From Tepidanaerobacter syntrophicus (GTDB taxonomy: Bacteria > Bacillota > Thermosediminibacteria > Thermosediminibacterales > Tepidanaerobacteraceae): 64,000 nt of DNA. The DNA is taken from NCBI RefSeq assembly GCF_001485475.2, contig NZ_DF976995.1:62001-126000 (forward strand). The letters run 5' to 3'. Below the pieces are notes generated by a model, which had not been told where the DNA came from, ran no database searches, and was given only the letters and a program-made list of their open reading frames with translations. Positions 35,362 through 43,984 of the stretch are shown piece after piece (the stretch's first letter is position 1; each line of letters opens with the position of its first letter). The translations under genes and the position numbers were made by a program.

Positions 35362-36186
35362 ATGTCGATAAAATATAAACTTGTTGTATGTGATTTAGAT
35401 GGAACACTTTTAAACTCGGCTGAAGAGATAAGCCAAGAAAATAAAAAAGCCGTTAATATGCTAAAAGATGCAGGTATAGAGTTTGCAATAGCTACAGGAA
35501 GACATGATCTTATTGCGGCAAAATATATTTATGATCTTGACATTAAGACACCTTTGATAGCTTGTAATGGTGCCCTTATAAAAGATGTCCGCCAAAAAAG
35601 AGTCCTCTACGAAAAATTAATACCATCGGATATAACTGCAAGAGTTATAAATTACTGTAAGACCAACTATTTCGACTATCTGGTATATACCCCCGATGCA
35701 ATATATTATAGCGAAGATTCACAGCGGGTAAACGTAGTGATGAACTACAATAAAAGTGTAAAAGAAGAATTGCGTGCCAAAACACTTAATGTAAAAGAGC
35801 TGGATGTTGTTAGAGATAAAATAATAAAAATATTAATTGCAAGCCAAGAAGATAAAATTATAGAAAAATTAGATAATGACATAAATCAAGATAACAGCTT
35901 AACTATAGTAAGTTCCGGCAAAGGACTGATTGATATTATGCGAAGCGGTGCATCAAAAGGAAACGCCCTTTTGATTTTATGCGATAAGCTCGGTATTTTG
36001 CCTAAAGAAACTGTTGTTTTTGGAGACAGCCATAACGATATTAGCATGTTTGAAGTTGCCGGCCTTGCCATTGCGCCGGAAAATGCAGAAGAGGAAGTTA
36101 AAAAAGCAGCGGATTATGTGACACTTTCAAATGACATGTCGGGAGTCGCCCACGCAATAATGAGTATTATTGAAAAGGCAATTTAA
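35362..36186 (+). CDS. Cof-type HAD phosphatase
   Basis: 274-residue sugar-phosphate or flavin-phosphatase-like HAD (type IIB cap). Motif I DLDGTLLNS, motif II ATGRHD, Lys in GASKGNALLIL, and motif IV FGDSHNDISMFEVAG, with the Cof end MSGVAHAIM. The substrate cannot be inferred. Confidence 0.93.
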   Translation: MSIKYKLVVCDLDGTLLNSAEEISQENKKAVNMLKDAGIEFAIATGRHDLIAAKYIYDLDIKTPLIACNGALIKDVRQKRVLYEKLIPSDITARVINYCKTNYFDYLVYTPDAIYYSEDSQRVNVVMNYNKSVKEELRAKTLNVKELDVVRDKIIKILIASQEDKIIEKLDNDINQDNSLTIVSSGKGLIDIMRSGASKGNALLILCDKLGILPKETVVFGDSHNDISMFEVAGLAIAPENAEEEVKKAADYVTLSNDMSGVAHAIMSIIEKAI

Positions 36187-36215
36187 GAATAACTTGCTAA
36201 AAGGGGTATTTTTGC

Positions 36216-36650
36216 ATGAATAAAAAAGATTGTATCGAAATTGTAAAAGAATATTTTATAAATCGAGAAGATATTTCTACTGTTTATTTATTTGGTTCTG
36301 TTGCAAAAAACAGGGCAACGAAAGGCAGTGATGTAGATATTGCTATATTGTTTACCGAAGGCTTACCCCTATTAGACCGCTTTGAGCGAAAACTAGAAAT
36401 TGCCAATGATTTAGAAGATCTATTAAAATTAAAAATTGATGTCGTAGATTTAGAAACTGCTGATCCATATTTTATACATCAAGTAATGCTTGGCAAGGAA
36501 ATAATTTTAGATAAGAATACAGAAAGGCGCGTATCTTTTGAAGTTAAAAAACGGGAAGAGTATTTTGACAGAAAATATTTCTATGATCTGTATTACAATC
36601 AGGCGCTAAAAAGATTAGAAGAGAAAGGGAGAAAATATCACAATGGTTGA
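36216..36650 (+). CDS. mntA: MntA-type nucleotidyltransferase antitoxin
   Basis: 144 residues, minimal nucleotidyltransferase fold with the motif GSVAKNRATKGSDVDIAI (GSx10SDxD). MntA adds AMP to the HepT toxin and neutralises it. It overlaps hepT by eight bases, the standard pairing. Lies outside the mobile element, on its left. Confidence 0.9.
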   Translation: MNKKDCIEIVKEYFINREDISTVYLFGSVAKNRATKGSDVDIAILFTEGLPLLDRFERKLEIANDLEDLLKLKIDVVDLETADPYFIHQVMLGKEIILDKNTERRVSFEVKKREEYFDRKYFYDLYYNQALKRLEEKGRKYHNG

Positions 36651-37062
36651 GAAAGAAACGATAGTGAGGCGACTAGCGTTTCTCGAAGAATATTGTAGAG
36701 ATTTAGACGAAGCCAGGCAAACTATAACCTTTGATACCTTTACAAGAGACAAGATAGTCCGCAGATATATTGAACGAACGTTGCATATGGCAGTTGAAGC
36801 ATGTTTAGATATTGCAAACCACATTATTTCTTATGAAGGTTATAGAGAGCCTCTTGATAATAAAGATATTTTTCAAGTCCTCTTCGAACAAGAAATAATA
36901 GACGAAAAATTAAAGGAAAGCCTTAAAAAAATGGCCCAATTTCGCAATGTAATTGTTCATGATTATGTCCGGATTCAACCTGAAATTGTTTATAATATTC
37001 TTCAAAAAAATCTAGGCGATATTTATGATTTTGCAAATATTGTAAAAAACAAGTTTTTATAA
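36643..37062 (+). CDS. hepT: HepT-type HEPN toxin
   Basis: 139-residue helical HEPN protein. The catalytic RNase motif Rx4HxY is intact (RNVIVHDY near residue 104). With mntA it forms a type VII toxin-antitoxin module in which the tyrosine is AMPylated. ATG 36643 follows AAAGGGAG. Confidence 0.9.
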   Translation: MVEKETIVRRLAFLEEYCRDLDEARQTITFDTFTRDKIVRRYIERTLHMAVEACLDIANHIISYEGYREPLDNKDIFQVLFEQEIIDEKLKESLKKMAQFRNVIVHDYVRIQPEIVYNILQKNLGDIYDFANIVKNKFL

Positions 37063-37124
37063 TTGTTTAAAGTTTAAGCAAAAACATCTAAGCTTGCAAA
37101 ATCCATAAAAGAAGGAGGGTCACT

Positions 37125-37760
37125 ATGAGGATTGTAGATCTTTCCCAGGGCTATAAAGTTGGTATGCCGCTTTTCCCCGGAACTGCGCCTATTGCAATTA
37201 AGCAAATCGCACAGATAGACAATGGAGGCTTTAGGATTACAGAATTTCATGCAGGCGTTCATGTTGGCACGCACTGTGATGCCCCGGCCCACTGCATAAA
37301 GGGGGCGAAAACCTTAGATGAAATTCCGTTGGATACTTTTGTAGGTGATGCAGTTATTGTAAATGCTCCGGTAGAAAGAAAAGAGCCGATTGGAAAAGAG
37401 GTGCTAAAAAATTGTGAAATAAAAAGAGGAGATATAGTCCTCTTAAAAACCGGGTATTCCAAATACTGGGGCAACCCAAAGTATATCGATGATTCGCCTT
37501 ATCTTTCACAGGAACTGGCGCAAGCCTTAGTAAAACTTGGCATTAAAGCGCTAGGTATTGATTTTATTTCTCCGGATCCCGTTGAAAGCACAGAGGCACC
37601 TGTTCATAAAATATTGATGGGAAACGGAATACCTATAATAGAAAATCTTAATAATCTTGATAAAATAGATAGGCCGCGGGTATTTTTCTCTGCAGCCCCT
37701 CTTCTCATAGATAAATCTGACGGCGGCTTTACCCGCGCATATGCTGTATTGGAGAGATAA
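37125..37760 (+). CDS. Cyclase family protein (kynurenine formamidase-like)
   Basis: 211-residue metal hydrolase with the cyclase motif HVGTHCDAPAHC (HxGTHxDxPxH) near residue 46 and FPGTAP, DIVLLKTGY and GIDFISPDPVES. Relatives hydrolyse N-formylkynurenine or isatin. Paired with the amidohydrolase gene 28 bases downstream that the mobile element has split. GAAGGAGGG upstream. Confidence 0.9.
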   Translation: MRIVDLSQGYKVGMPLFPGTAPIAIKQIAQIDNGGFRITEFHAGVHVGTHCDAPAHCIKGAKTLDEIPLDTFVGDAVIVNAPVERKEPIGKEVLKNCEIKRGDIVLLKTGYSKYWGNPKYIDDSPYLSQELAQALVKLGIKALGIDFISPDPVESTEAPVHKILMGNGIPIIENLNNLDKIDRPRVFFSAAPLLIDKSDGGFTRAYAVLER

Positions 37761-37787
37761 TATATTATACCAAAGGAGAATTTATAA

Positions 37788-38200
37788 ATGGATTATCTAA
37801 AAAGAGCAATGGAAATAAAAGAAGAAATAATTGCAAATCGCAGGTATTTACATCAAATTCCTGAACTTGGAATGGAACTTCCGAAAACCAGTGCTTTTGT
37901 GGTTGAAAAACTTAAGGAAATGGGCTATGAACCCAAATTGATAAGCGGTTACGGGGTAACGGCTACTGTAGGCAAGAAAACAGATGGCAAAGTAATACTG
38001 CTTCGAGCCGATATGGATGCCCTTCCCATGGAGGAAGAAAGCGGCCTACCATTTGCGGCTCGCGGCAAATGCGCCCATACCTGCGGCCATGATTTACATA
38101 CGGCCATACTTCTCGGTGCGGCTAAGATGCTGAAAGAATCTGAAGAAGAATTAGAGGGCATCGTTAAGCTGGTTTTCCAGCCCGGTGAAGAGCCACCAAC
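37788..38200 (+). pseudogene. M20 amidohydrolase, 5' part, interrupted by the element
   Basis: Metallo-amidohydrolase of the hippurate/indole-acetyl-amino-acid hydrolase group. The first 138 residues are normal: RYLHQIPELGMELPKTSAFV, RADMDALPMEE, the metal motif CAHTCGHDLHTA and KLVFQPGEEPP. Then a TAG stop appears at 38202-38204 inside foreign DNA. The rest of the gene resumes at 63893. The catalytic Glu pair and metal ligands of the second half are cut off, so this piece should be inactive. Confidence 0.95.
38198..38200. other. attL core (shared AAC)
   Basis: AAC at 38198-38200 is shared with AAC at 63892-63894. Joining the left flank up to AAC with the right flank after AAC gives codons CCA CCA ACT CTT GAA GGT, restoring EPPTLEGAK in the amidohydrolase. 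Only three bases are common, as usual for large serine recombinases. Confidence 0.75.
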
Positions 38201-38294
38201 ATAGGTTTTGCTAACAATAAATTTAAGAAGTACTTAAGGGCAATATTGCTTGTAAACGTCGTTAAGGGTTAAGAACATAAATAGTAAATTGAAG

Positions 38295-38330
38295 AGGCCT
38301 TTGGTAATTTCCAAAGGTCTTTTTTATTTT
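38295..38330 (+). terminator. Terminator just inside the left end
   Basis: AGGCCTTTGG (38295-38304) pairs with CCAAAGGTCT (38311-38320), then TTTTTATTTTT. It would stop transcription entering from the amidohydrolase gene. Confidence 0.88.
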
Positions 38331-38382
38331 TGGTGAATACTTAAGTACATCCATATAATGCATTGTACATATGATAACGACA

Positions 38383-38445
38383 TACCCGTTAAGTTATCTT
38401 CGTTACCCGTTAGGTTCACCTACATACCCGTTAAATTATCTTCGT
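38383..38445. repeat. Three tandem 21-bp iteron-like repeats
   Basis: TACCCGTTAA/G starts at 38383, 38404 and 38425, an exact 21-bp period. Copies 1 and 3 also share TTATCTTCGT; copy 2 is diverged there. Two helical turns per repeat suits cooperative protein binding on one face of DNA. Located between the left end and the first gene. Confidence 0.85.
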
Positions 38446-38466
38446 AGGTACGATGTTTTCGTACAT

Positions 38467-38512
38467 ATAAGTATGCCTATTAGAAATATTAAAAGGAGGT
38501 AGGCATACTTAT
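38467..38512 (+). promoter_or_regulatory. Start-codon hairpin of the first element gene
   Basis: ATAAGTATGCCTA (38467-38479) is the perfect reverse complement of TAGGCATACTTAT (38500-38512). The 20-base loop contains the AAAAGGAGG site, and the right arm includes the first two bases of the ATG at 38511. As RNA it would hold the start codon in a 13-bp stem; as DNA it could be an operator. Confidence 0.75.
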
Positions 38513-39119
38513 GAAAAATTTGTTTGACAAGATGAATAAGATAATAGAGACAGAAAATGGGACCGAAGTAAGAGGGGCATTGTTTATTCGTGATGATTCA
38601 GGAAAAATGGAAATAGGTCTTATGGTTCGATCAATTTTGCATTTAGAGAATGGTAAAAGACGCAAAAAATACTCCGAGATTTTACGTTTAGATTTTGAAA
38701 ATTGTTTTGAAGAGAGCATTGAAGAAAAATTAAAACCTCTTAAAAGTTACGGATTTATCAATGAAAATGACATAAGAAAAATTGCAAGTTACATAATGAT
38801 TAATTGGAAAAACTTAAATAAAATAATTGACGATTATAAGATGGATTTCGTGAAAGTGTGCAAAGTTTTACTTGACAATAAGGATAAAGAGATAAGTTTT
38901 AATAACAGAACGTATATAACTATATTGACAGGCAAATTTGATGAAATAGCACTGGAGTGTGGTTGGATTCCTTTACATTTGAAAAAGCAATTAAATTTGA
39001 ACGGTGTGCTTTATAGGAATAGCGGTAGATATGATTATCATCGGCGTAAGGATGAACCAAGGGTCATTTGTATTGATAAAGAGCTTTTAGAAGGAGAGAT
39101 AAACGATGCTGAAATATAA
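38511..39119 (+). CDS. Element protein of unknown function
   Basis: 202 residues, charged and mainly helical, no signal peptide. The middle holds SYIMINWKNLNKIIDDYK, and the C-terminal part (TGKFDEIALECGWIPLHLKKQLNLNGVLYRNSGRYDYHRRKDEPRVICID) looks like a winged-helix-type or strand-rich nucleic-acid module, but I do not recognise a family. Its expression may be set by the hairpin over its start. It overlaps the methylase gene by 14 bases, so the two may work together. Confidence 0.8.
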   Translation: MKNLFDKMNKIIETENGTEVRGALFIRDDSGKMEIGLMVRSILHLENGKRRKKYSEILRLDFENCFEESIEEKLKPLKSYGFINENDIRKIASYIMINWKNLNKIIDDYKMDFVKVCKVLLDNKDKEISFNNRTYITILTGKFDEIALECGWIPLHLKKQLNLNGVLYRNSGRYDYHRRKDEPRVICIDKELLEGEINDAEI

Positions 39120-40044
39120 TTACTTTACATATTATGGCGGACAGTTTCAAAGTTTGTATGAGATAAATCTGCTAATTTTATCGGCATGTGAGGAAATTGT
39201 AAAAACAGAGAAAACAAATAATAATCGGGGGATTATAGATATAAAGGCATTTGAAGATATCGTTCTTATAGATTGTTTTGCGGGGGCTGGCAATATAATT
39301 ATAAATAGACCTCCTCTTTTTAAAAAAGCAATACTTAATGAATTGAACGAAGACATTTACTTATTGCACAAACTCATGAGCGATTCAACTAAAAATGAAG
39401 AACTAATAAGACGCTTATCAGTTATAGAATACAGTAAGGAGGTTTTTGAGGAGGCCAAGAGATTGAGAGAGACAGAATTCGATAGTTTGGACGAATTCCA
39501 AAAAGCAGAGGTCATGTTTACATTATTAAATCAGTCATTTAACGGGGCTATGGGCAGTTGGTCTAATACGGAAGTCCCTAAAAATTATAATGAAAGGCTA
39601 TATAGAACTTTACAAAAAATTAAACTAAGATATGAAGGCGTAGAAGTAAGGAATGATGACGGTTTGAGTTTGATTGAAGAATATAAAAATGAAAAACATG
39701 TGATTTTGTTTTTAGACCCGCCATATTTAGCAGAGACACGCTCGGCAAAAAATGTCTACGAGTTGGAATTTACTAAAGAACAGCACGAGAGGCTTTTATA
39801 TTTGGTAAAAGACGCGTTATGTAAGGTTATCTTAATGGGTTATAAAAACGACCTTTACGATGGTATTTTATTAAAAGGTGATAAAGGCTGGAGGTCATTT
39901 GCTTTACAGGAGACGTTTTTATCGTGTCAGTATGTAACTATAGGAGAGCAAAAAAGAAAAGTTTGTAAACATGTCTGGATTAATTTTGAGCCTAATGATT
40001 TAGCGAAATATAAAATAGTAGGGCTTAGAGAAAGTGAGGTATAG
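39106..40044 (+). CDS. D12-class DNA adenine N6-methyltransferase
   Basis: 312 residues. The cofactor motif is DCFAGAGNI near residue 52 and the catalytic motif is FLDPPYL near residue 204, followed by TKEQHERLLYLVKDALCKVILMGYKNDLY, the usual Dam/M.DpnIIA-like order. No restriction gene is adjacent, so it looks like an orphan methylase. Its likely uses are protection from host restriction or marking element DNA. FAGAGN replaces the common FxGGG form. Confidence 0.87.
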   Translation: MLKYNYFTYYGGQFQSLYEINLLILSACEEIVKTEKTNNNRGIIDIKAFEDIVLIDCFAGAGNIIINRPPLFKKAILNELNEDIYLLHKLMSDSTKNEELIRRLSVIEYSKEVFEEAKRLRETEFDSLDEFQKAEVMFTLLNQSFNGAMGSWSNTEVPKNYNERLYRTLQKIKLRYEGVEVRNDDGLSLIEEYKNEKHVILFLDPPYLAETRSAKNVYELEFTKEQHERLLYLVKDALCKVILMGYKNDLYDGILLKGDKGWRSFALQETFLSCQYVTIGEQKRKVCKHVWINFEPNDLAKYKIVGLRESEV

Positions 40045-40096
40045 CCTCACTTTTATTTTTGCGGTAAAATATACAAAAAATTTAGGAGGAAACTTT

Positions 40097-40453
40097 ATGA
40101 AGGTAATGAATACCTTGAATGTCTTTTGGGATAGTCCATTAGAAAAAATGGTGAGTCCTGAAATAGCTGAAAACATAAGATTGGCAATAGACAAAGTTTG
40201 TAAAAAAGAAAATTTGAGGATATCCGACATAGCAATAGGACCTGTCAACGATGAATTGGTTGTTACGTGCATTTTACGGCATGTAAATGACCGGGAGGAA
40301 ATTAGAGAAGGACTTTATTATGTTTATTCGTACTTCGTTGATAATCCTGATAAAAGTCATTTTGATTATGTTGCTACAAAAGAGATTGCAGAGGGGTTTG
40401 TATACAGGCCGTTTGAGGACCCGAATTTCATAGAAATTGGACGTGAGATATAA
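40097..40453 (+). CDS. Small element protein of unknown function
   Basis: 118 residues from ATG 40097, which has TTTAGGAGGAAA upstream; the longer frame from 40034 has none. Acidic, mixed helix/strand, no signal peptide. No family recognised. A terminator follows. Confidence 0.72.
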   Translation: MKVMNTLNVFWDSPLEKMVSPEIAENIRLAIDKVCKKENLRISDIAIGPVNDELVVTCILRHVNDREEIREGLYYVYSYFVDNPDKSHFDYVATKEIAEGFVYRPFEDPNFIEIGREI

Positions 40454-40465
40454 GTTAAATCCTTT

Positions 40466-40492
40466 AACCACACCGATTTGGTGTGGTTTTTC
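40466..40492 (+). terminator. Terminator ending the left-end operon
   Basis: AACCACACC (40466-40474) pairs with GGTGTGGTT (40480-40488) with loop GATTT, then TTTCT. Confidence 0.9.
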
Positions 40493-40502
40493 TACTTTGT
40501 AT

Positions 40503-40530
40503 ACTACTTAAAAAGTATAAAAAAGTAAAA
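40503..40530 (+). promoter_or_regulatory. Recurring element motif, copy a (CTACTT..AGTATA)
   Basis: ACTACTTAAAAAGTATAA lies about 30 bases before the small membrane gene. It matches motifs at 46153, 47767 and 51616 and is followed, as at 47767, by AAAATTTAAGGGG. Confidence 0.55.
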
Positions 40531-40550
40531 TTTAAGGGGAGGAATGTGCA

Positions 40551-40688
40551 ATGTTAGCTTTATTCTTCGCATACTCAATTTTACTTTTGGTGCTTTGGTT
40601 AATGAGGTTAGATTTTGAAATCAGAGAATGGACGAAATCAGAGGAATTCGAAAACAGGATAAAATATATAGTTTACAGGGTCGAATAG
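40551..40688 (+). CDS. Small membrane protein (45 residues)
   Basis: ATG 40551 follows AGGGGAGGAA at a good distance. The protein starts MLALFFAYSILLLVLWLMRL, one membrane helix, then a charged tail DFEIREWTKSEEFENRIKY. The tail sits in the cytoplasm by the positive-inside rule. Its own ribosome site and motif-type promoter argue that it is real. Function unknown. Confidence 0.68.
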   Translation: MLALFFAYSILLLVLWLMRLDFEIREWTKSEEFENRIKYIVYRVE

Positions 40689-40810
40689 ACATAGGGAGTA
40701 GGAAATGGCATATAAAAAATTTTTATGACATATTATGACATGTTGATATAAATATTGGCCGATAACTTATTTGCGACTACCTTAAAATTTAAAATTTTTC
40801 GACATTAGTC

Positions 40811-40839
40811 TTGACAAAAATTGTCTATTTTTGTATAAT
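40811..40839 (+). promoter_or_regulatory. Consensus sigma-A promoter
   Basis: TTGACA (40811-40816), 17-base spacer, TATAAT (40834-40839), a perfect match to consensus, ahead of an untranslated transcript. Confidence 0.88.
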
Positions 40840-40845
40840 TTAAGG

Positions 40846-40957
40846 GGGCGGGGAGATAAGAAGTCAGAGGACAAAAGCACAAAGGGCATAGAGACACGGC
40901 ATAAACAACATGAAAGGAAGAGGAGTGTTTAGAGGCTCCTCTTCGATGTTTTTATAA
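40846..40957 (+). ncRNA. Candidate leader RNA or small RNA ending in a terminator
   Basis: Transcription from 40811 would make about 110 bases of purine-rich RNA with no start codon backed by a strong site, ending in GAAGAGGAG (40917-40925) paired with CTCCTCTTC (40937-40945) and then a T-rich tail. The next gene begins 37 bases later. It is either a free small RNA or an attenuator for that gene. No known riboswitch class is recognised. Confidence 0.6.
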
Positions 40958-40993
40958 GGCCTTTGGGGCAGAGTAAACAGGGGGTTTGTTCAC

Positions 40994-41371
40994 ATGAAAG
41001 ATTTGAATGAAATGCTGTATGCGGTTAAGTGGATTACGTGTGGTCTTTTATATGACGGTGGGGAAGACAGAGAGCGGCTTCTAAGTCTCCTCAATTACTA
41101 TAGGGTCATCAACAACATACTTATTGATTTATTAAAACTCGCAGGAGATATAATTAAAGATAAAAAAGTTGATAACCATTTGGTAATGACATTGTTTGAT
41201 GGGTATTACACATACATAAAAGCGTTTAATACGCTTCTCTGTATGAGTAGTAAGCTTCCTGACCTAGATAAAGACCTAAAAAAGGAGTTGTTGACCATTA
41301 TTTCAAGGATGGAAGACGTAAGCGAATTTGATGAGGCTACAGATAGATTAAAGGGTTTAGGTTATAATTAA
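40994..41371 (+). CDS. Small helical element protein, unknown
   Basis: 125 residues, almost wholly helical (LNEMLYAVKWITCGLLYDGGEDRERLLSLLNYYRVINNILIDLLKLAGDII), no signal peptide. No family recognised. It is controlled through the leader RNA at 40846 and followed by a terminator, so it forms a single-gene unit. Confidence 0.7.
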   Translation: MKDLNEMLYAVKWITCGLLYDGGEDRERLLSLLNYYRVINNILIDLLKLAGDIIKDKKVDNHLVMTLFDGYYTYIKAFNTLLCMSSKLPDLDKDLKKELLTIISRMEDVSEFDEATDRLKGLGYN

Positions 41372-41404
41372 ATATTAAAGCTGCCCCATGGCCCTTTTAT
41401 TAGC

Positions 41405-41431
41405 AAAGACCATTATTGAGTGGTCTTTTTT
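41405..41431 (+). terminator. Terminator
   Basis: AAAGACCA (41405-41412) pairs with TGGTCTTT (41421-41428) around TTATTGAG, with a following T run. Confidence 0.87.
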
Positions 41432-41458
41432 GTTTATACGTTTGCACCTTAAAACCTT

Positions 41459-41487
41459 TTGTTCTTCTTTAGAGTAAATGGTATAAT
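41459..41487 (+). promoter_or_regulatory. Promoter of SLH gene 1
   Basis: TTGTTC (41459-41464), 17-base spacer, TATAAT (41482-41487). The ATG follows at 41534 after AAAGGATTAAGGG. Confidence 0.72.
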
Positions 41488-41533
41488 TTATATAGAAAAA
41501 AATACTTTGAAAAGAAAGGATTAAGGGATTCCC

Positions 41534-42592
41534 ATGTCAAGGATAAGCAAAGACATATTTATACTATTAGTAGCGTTTATTGTGCTCTTGTCAAATATCC
41601 AGATTACGTTAGCAACTGTAGAAACTGGTTTTAATGATATAAAACCCACCGATTGGTTTTATAATGACGTTATCGAAGCCCAAAGAGTAGGTCTTATTGC
41701 TGGCGTTGGCAATAACATGTTTGCTCCCAATAAAACAATCAGCTATGCTGAATACTTAACCATACTTACAAGGATTTTAGGTGCAGATACCAGCAACAAA
41801 GGCAACAGTAACCATTGGGCGGCCGGTAACATTGAGGCAGCAAAGAAGCTTGGAATCATTTCGGAAGGTGAAGTAACCAATTACGATGCAGGCATTCCAC
41901 GTGAGGTAATGGCCGTGTTTACTTGCAAAACTCTCGGAGTAAAACCTGGAGACGGTTCGCAAATCATCTTCGAGGATACGAGAAATGCCAGCCCAGAAAT
42001 TAGGGCTTACATCAACGCCGCTTATAACGAATACTTGACCGAAGGGGTAGGTCGGGATGATAGCGGTAAGCTTCAGTTTGGTTACGGTCAGACAGTTACA
42101 CGAGCCCAGCTGGCTACAATGGCATTAAGGATTAAAGACTATAAAGAGGACAAAGAAGCATACAAGCAATCCCGTGCAATAGCCCGCAACGCGGCGGAGG
42201 AAGAGTGGAAGAAACAGCATAATAGCGGAGGTAGCGGAGGTAGCGGTTCGAGTGGAAGCACTCAACAGCAGTATATTACGTGGAATGGGTATAAGTTCCC
42301 TGTAGGGTCGGTGTTCTATAACATGAATAAAGACGGGCATGACTATGGGTTAGACTTTGCAGCAGAAGTTAGATTTATAGCGTACCCAGAACGTTACGAT
42401 GAGTTATACAATATAATGGCGAGCAAGCTTGACCCTGCAACGGTTAAGGCAGCGATAGACTACGCAAAGACAAAGACGGATAAAAGTCAAGAGTTACCTT
42501 TGAAAACTTTCAAAACACCGAATGGGTATGAGATACAGGTGTGGAGCGTAAAATTTAGCTCAACGACTTCATTTAGTGTATTCAAGCCTTAA
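41534..42592 (+). CDS. S-layer-homology (SLH) surface protein 1
   Basis: 352 residues. Signal peptide about 1-27 (DIFILLVAFIVLLSNIQITLA). SLH-type repeats follow (FNDIKPTDWFYNDVIEAQRVGLIAGVGNNMFAPNKTISYAEYLTILTRIL, and later FGYGQTVTRAQLATMALRI), anchoring the protein to secondary cell-wall polymer. A KEDKEAYKQ helix and a Gly/Ser linker (GGSGGSGSSGS) lead to a unique 100-residue C-terminal domain. The SLH part is a close paralogue of the protein at 54639. Probably exported by Sec. Confidence 0.92.
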   Translation: MSRISKDIFILLVAFIVLLSNIQITLATVETGFNDIKPTDWFYNDVIEAQRVGLIAGVGNNMFAPNKTISYAEYLTILTRILGADTSNKGNSNHWAAGNIEAAKKLGIISEGEVTNYDAGIPREVMAVFTCKTLGVKPGDGSQIIFEDTRNASPEIRAYINAAYNEYLTEGVGRDDSGKLQFGYGQTVTRAQLATMALRIKDYKEDKEAYKQSRAIARNAAEEEWKKQHNSGGSGGSGSSGSTQQQYITWNGYKFPVGSVFYNMNKDGHDYGLDFAAEVRFIAYPERYDELYNIMASKLDPATVKAAIDYAKTKTDKSQELPLKTFKTPNGYEIQVWSVKFSSTTSFSVFKP

Positions 42593-42610
42593 GATAGGGG
42601 TGATGAGTAG

Positions 42611-43790
42611 GTGATTAAAGCACGTTTTAAGAAGTTGGTAAGCATATTAGTCATGGCAACAATACTCCTTGGAGTTTTTCCAGCGAGTCCTTCTGCTTCA
42701 GGGCTAACATCAGGGGATGTAGCTAAAGGTACTAATATAAAAGTGGAACCTGTATCCAGCATAGATGTAAAGTCATTTATCGATACGATGAACAAAGAAA
42801 TGGTCGAGATATACGGGATAAAGAATGGTGAGTTAGAGTTTCCAGAAGCAATAGCATCAGGAAAATTAAAAGTCAAAGTTTATACTGTTAGTGTGTATGT
42901 TGACGGCAAATGGGTGGAATTGGGGTATATATTCGCTTACGGGGACACATTCGGGTATACCAAAAACGACGTAGCGACTATAAACGGTAAGACAGTTTAT
43001 AGGTATATAGGCAAGGCAGGGTACGATGCTAATGACCCTGGATACGATTTCACTAACATAGAGTTTCCCTACGATGCTTACGTCGGTTGGACTTTTCCAG
43101 ATTTGCTTCCTGAAGCTAAATATGGTTCACCGATGATAAGTGAGCCTTGGCGTAACCCTGGCATTATTAAAAAGACTCTTAATCCGGATGCCAATAGAGT
43201 GCTCTACGAACAAGGTAACCAGGATGCCAAGCAAAAAATCATCGAACAAATCAAACTCGGCATCCAACTCATCCATCCAGAGCTTGTAGGTGATCCAGCA
43301 AAATTCAACCAAATTCCCTGGGAAAAATACGTTCACATTTATCAACCTCCAACCTACAGCTCCTGGGGAATGGGCTGCATCTGGCACAAGGATGCAGACG
43401 ATGGGCAGTTATGGTATAAGACCATTCCTATTGCACCTTACCAGTTAGTTGAGTCCAAATACGGTATAATTACCTTAGGTTTCCTCGATGATGGTAAGGT
43501 AGGCACTATAGATATACTCGAGTCGGTAGATAGCAAGAACCAGGAAAGACTGTTAAAAACAATCAGTGAGGATGTAGTGGTACAGTTGTCAAGTTTCTGG
43601 GAGCAGTTTTTACAGGTACATGGTCTCCAATTATGGTAAGGACCCATACAATGTAAGCGACGAGGAATTTGATAATGCATTTGATGAGTTCTACAATTCA
43701 TACTCCGAAAAAGAAGCATTAGCCACAGCATACTCAGACGTTTATTGGTATCAATCGACCCCTTCAAATAGACCTAAAGAGCGAGAATGA
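42611..43790 (+). CDS. Secreted element protein, frame broken near 43605
   Basis: Signal peptide (LVSILVMATILLGVFPASPSAS) and a large extracellular domain of unknown family. The first frame stops at 43637-43639. From about 43600 the +1 frame is open to a TGA at 43788-43790 and encodes a natural-looking acidic end (NVSDEEFDNAFDEFYNSYSEKEAL). Removing one T from the TTTTT at 43605-43609 joins both frames into about 393 residues. Either a recent frameshift, an assembly error or frameshift-controlled synthesis. Confidence 0.78.
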
Positions 43791-43984
43791 AGATAGGATT
43801 TGCCGTTGTTTAATTACCAAATTACCAAAAATTTTAGTCCTTACATAAGTAAGTAAAAAAGGCGGGTCATTATCAACTATGAATTAGCATTATCAAATAT
43901 GGAGACAGCATTACAAATTCATCGTGATACAAAATTCCCACCAATTTTACCTATTTTAACGACCTGAAAATCGGCATGAATCGC

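Noticed and set aside
36216-37062. MntA-HepT as cargo of the mobile element
   Set aside because: The pair lies more than 1 kb outside the left junction, separated by the cyclase gene and the intact 5' part of the amidohydrolase.
42611-43790. Programmed -1 ribosomal frameshift
   Set aside because: The open continuation is in the +1 frame and there is no heptameric slippery site; the -1 frame soon hits a stop. A T-run length change explains it better.
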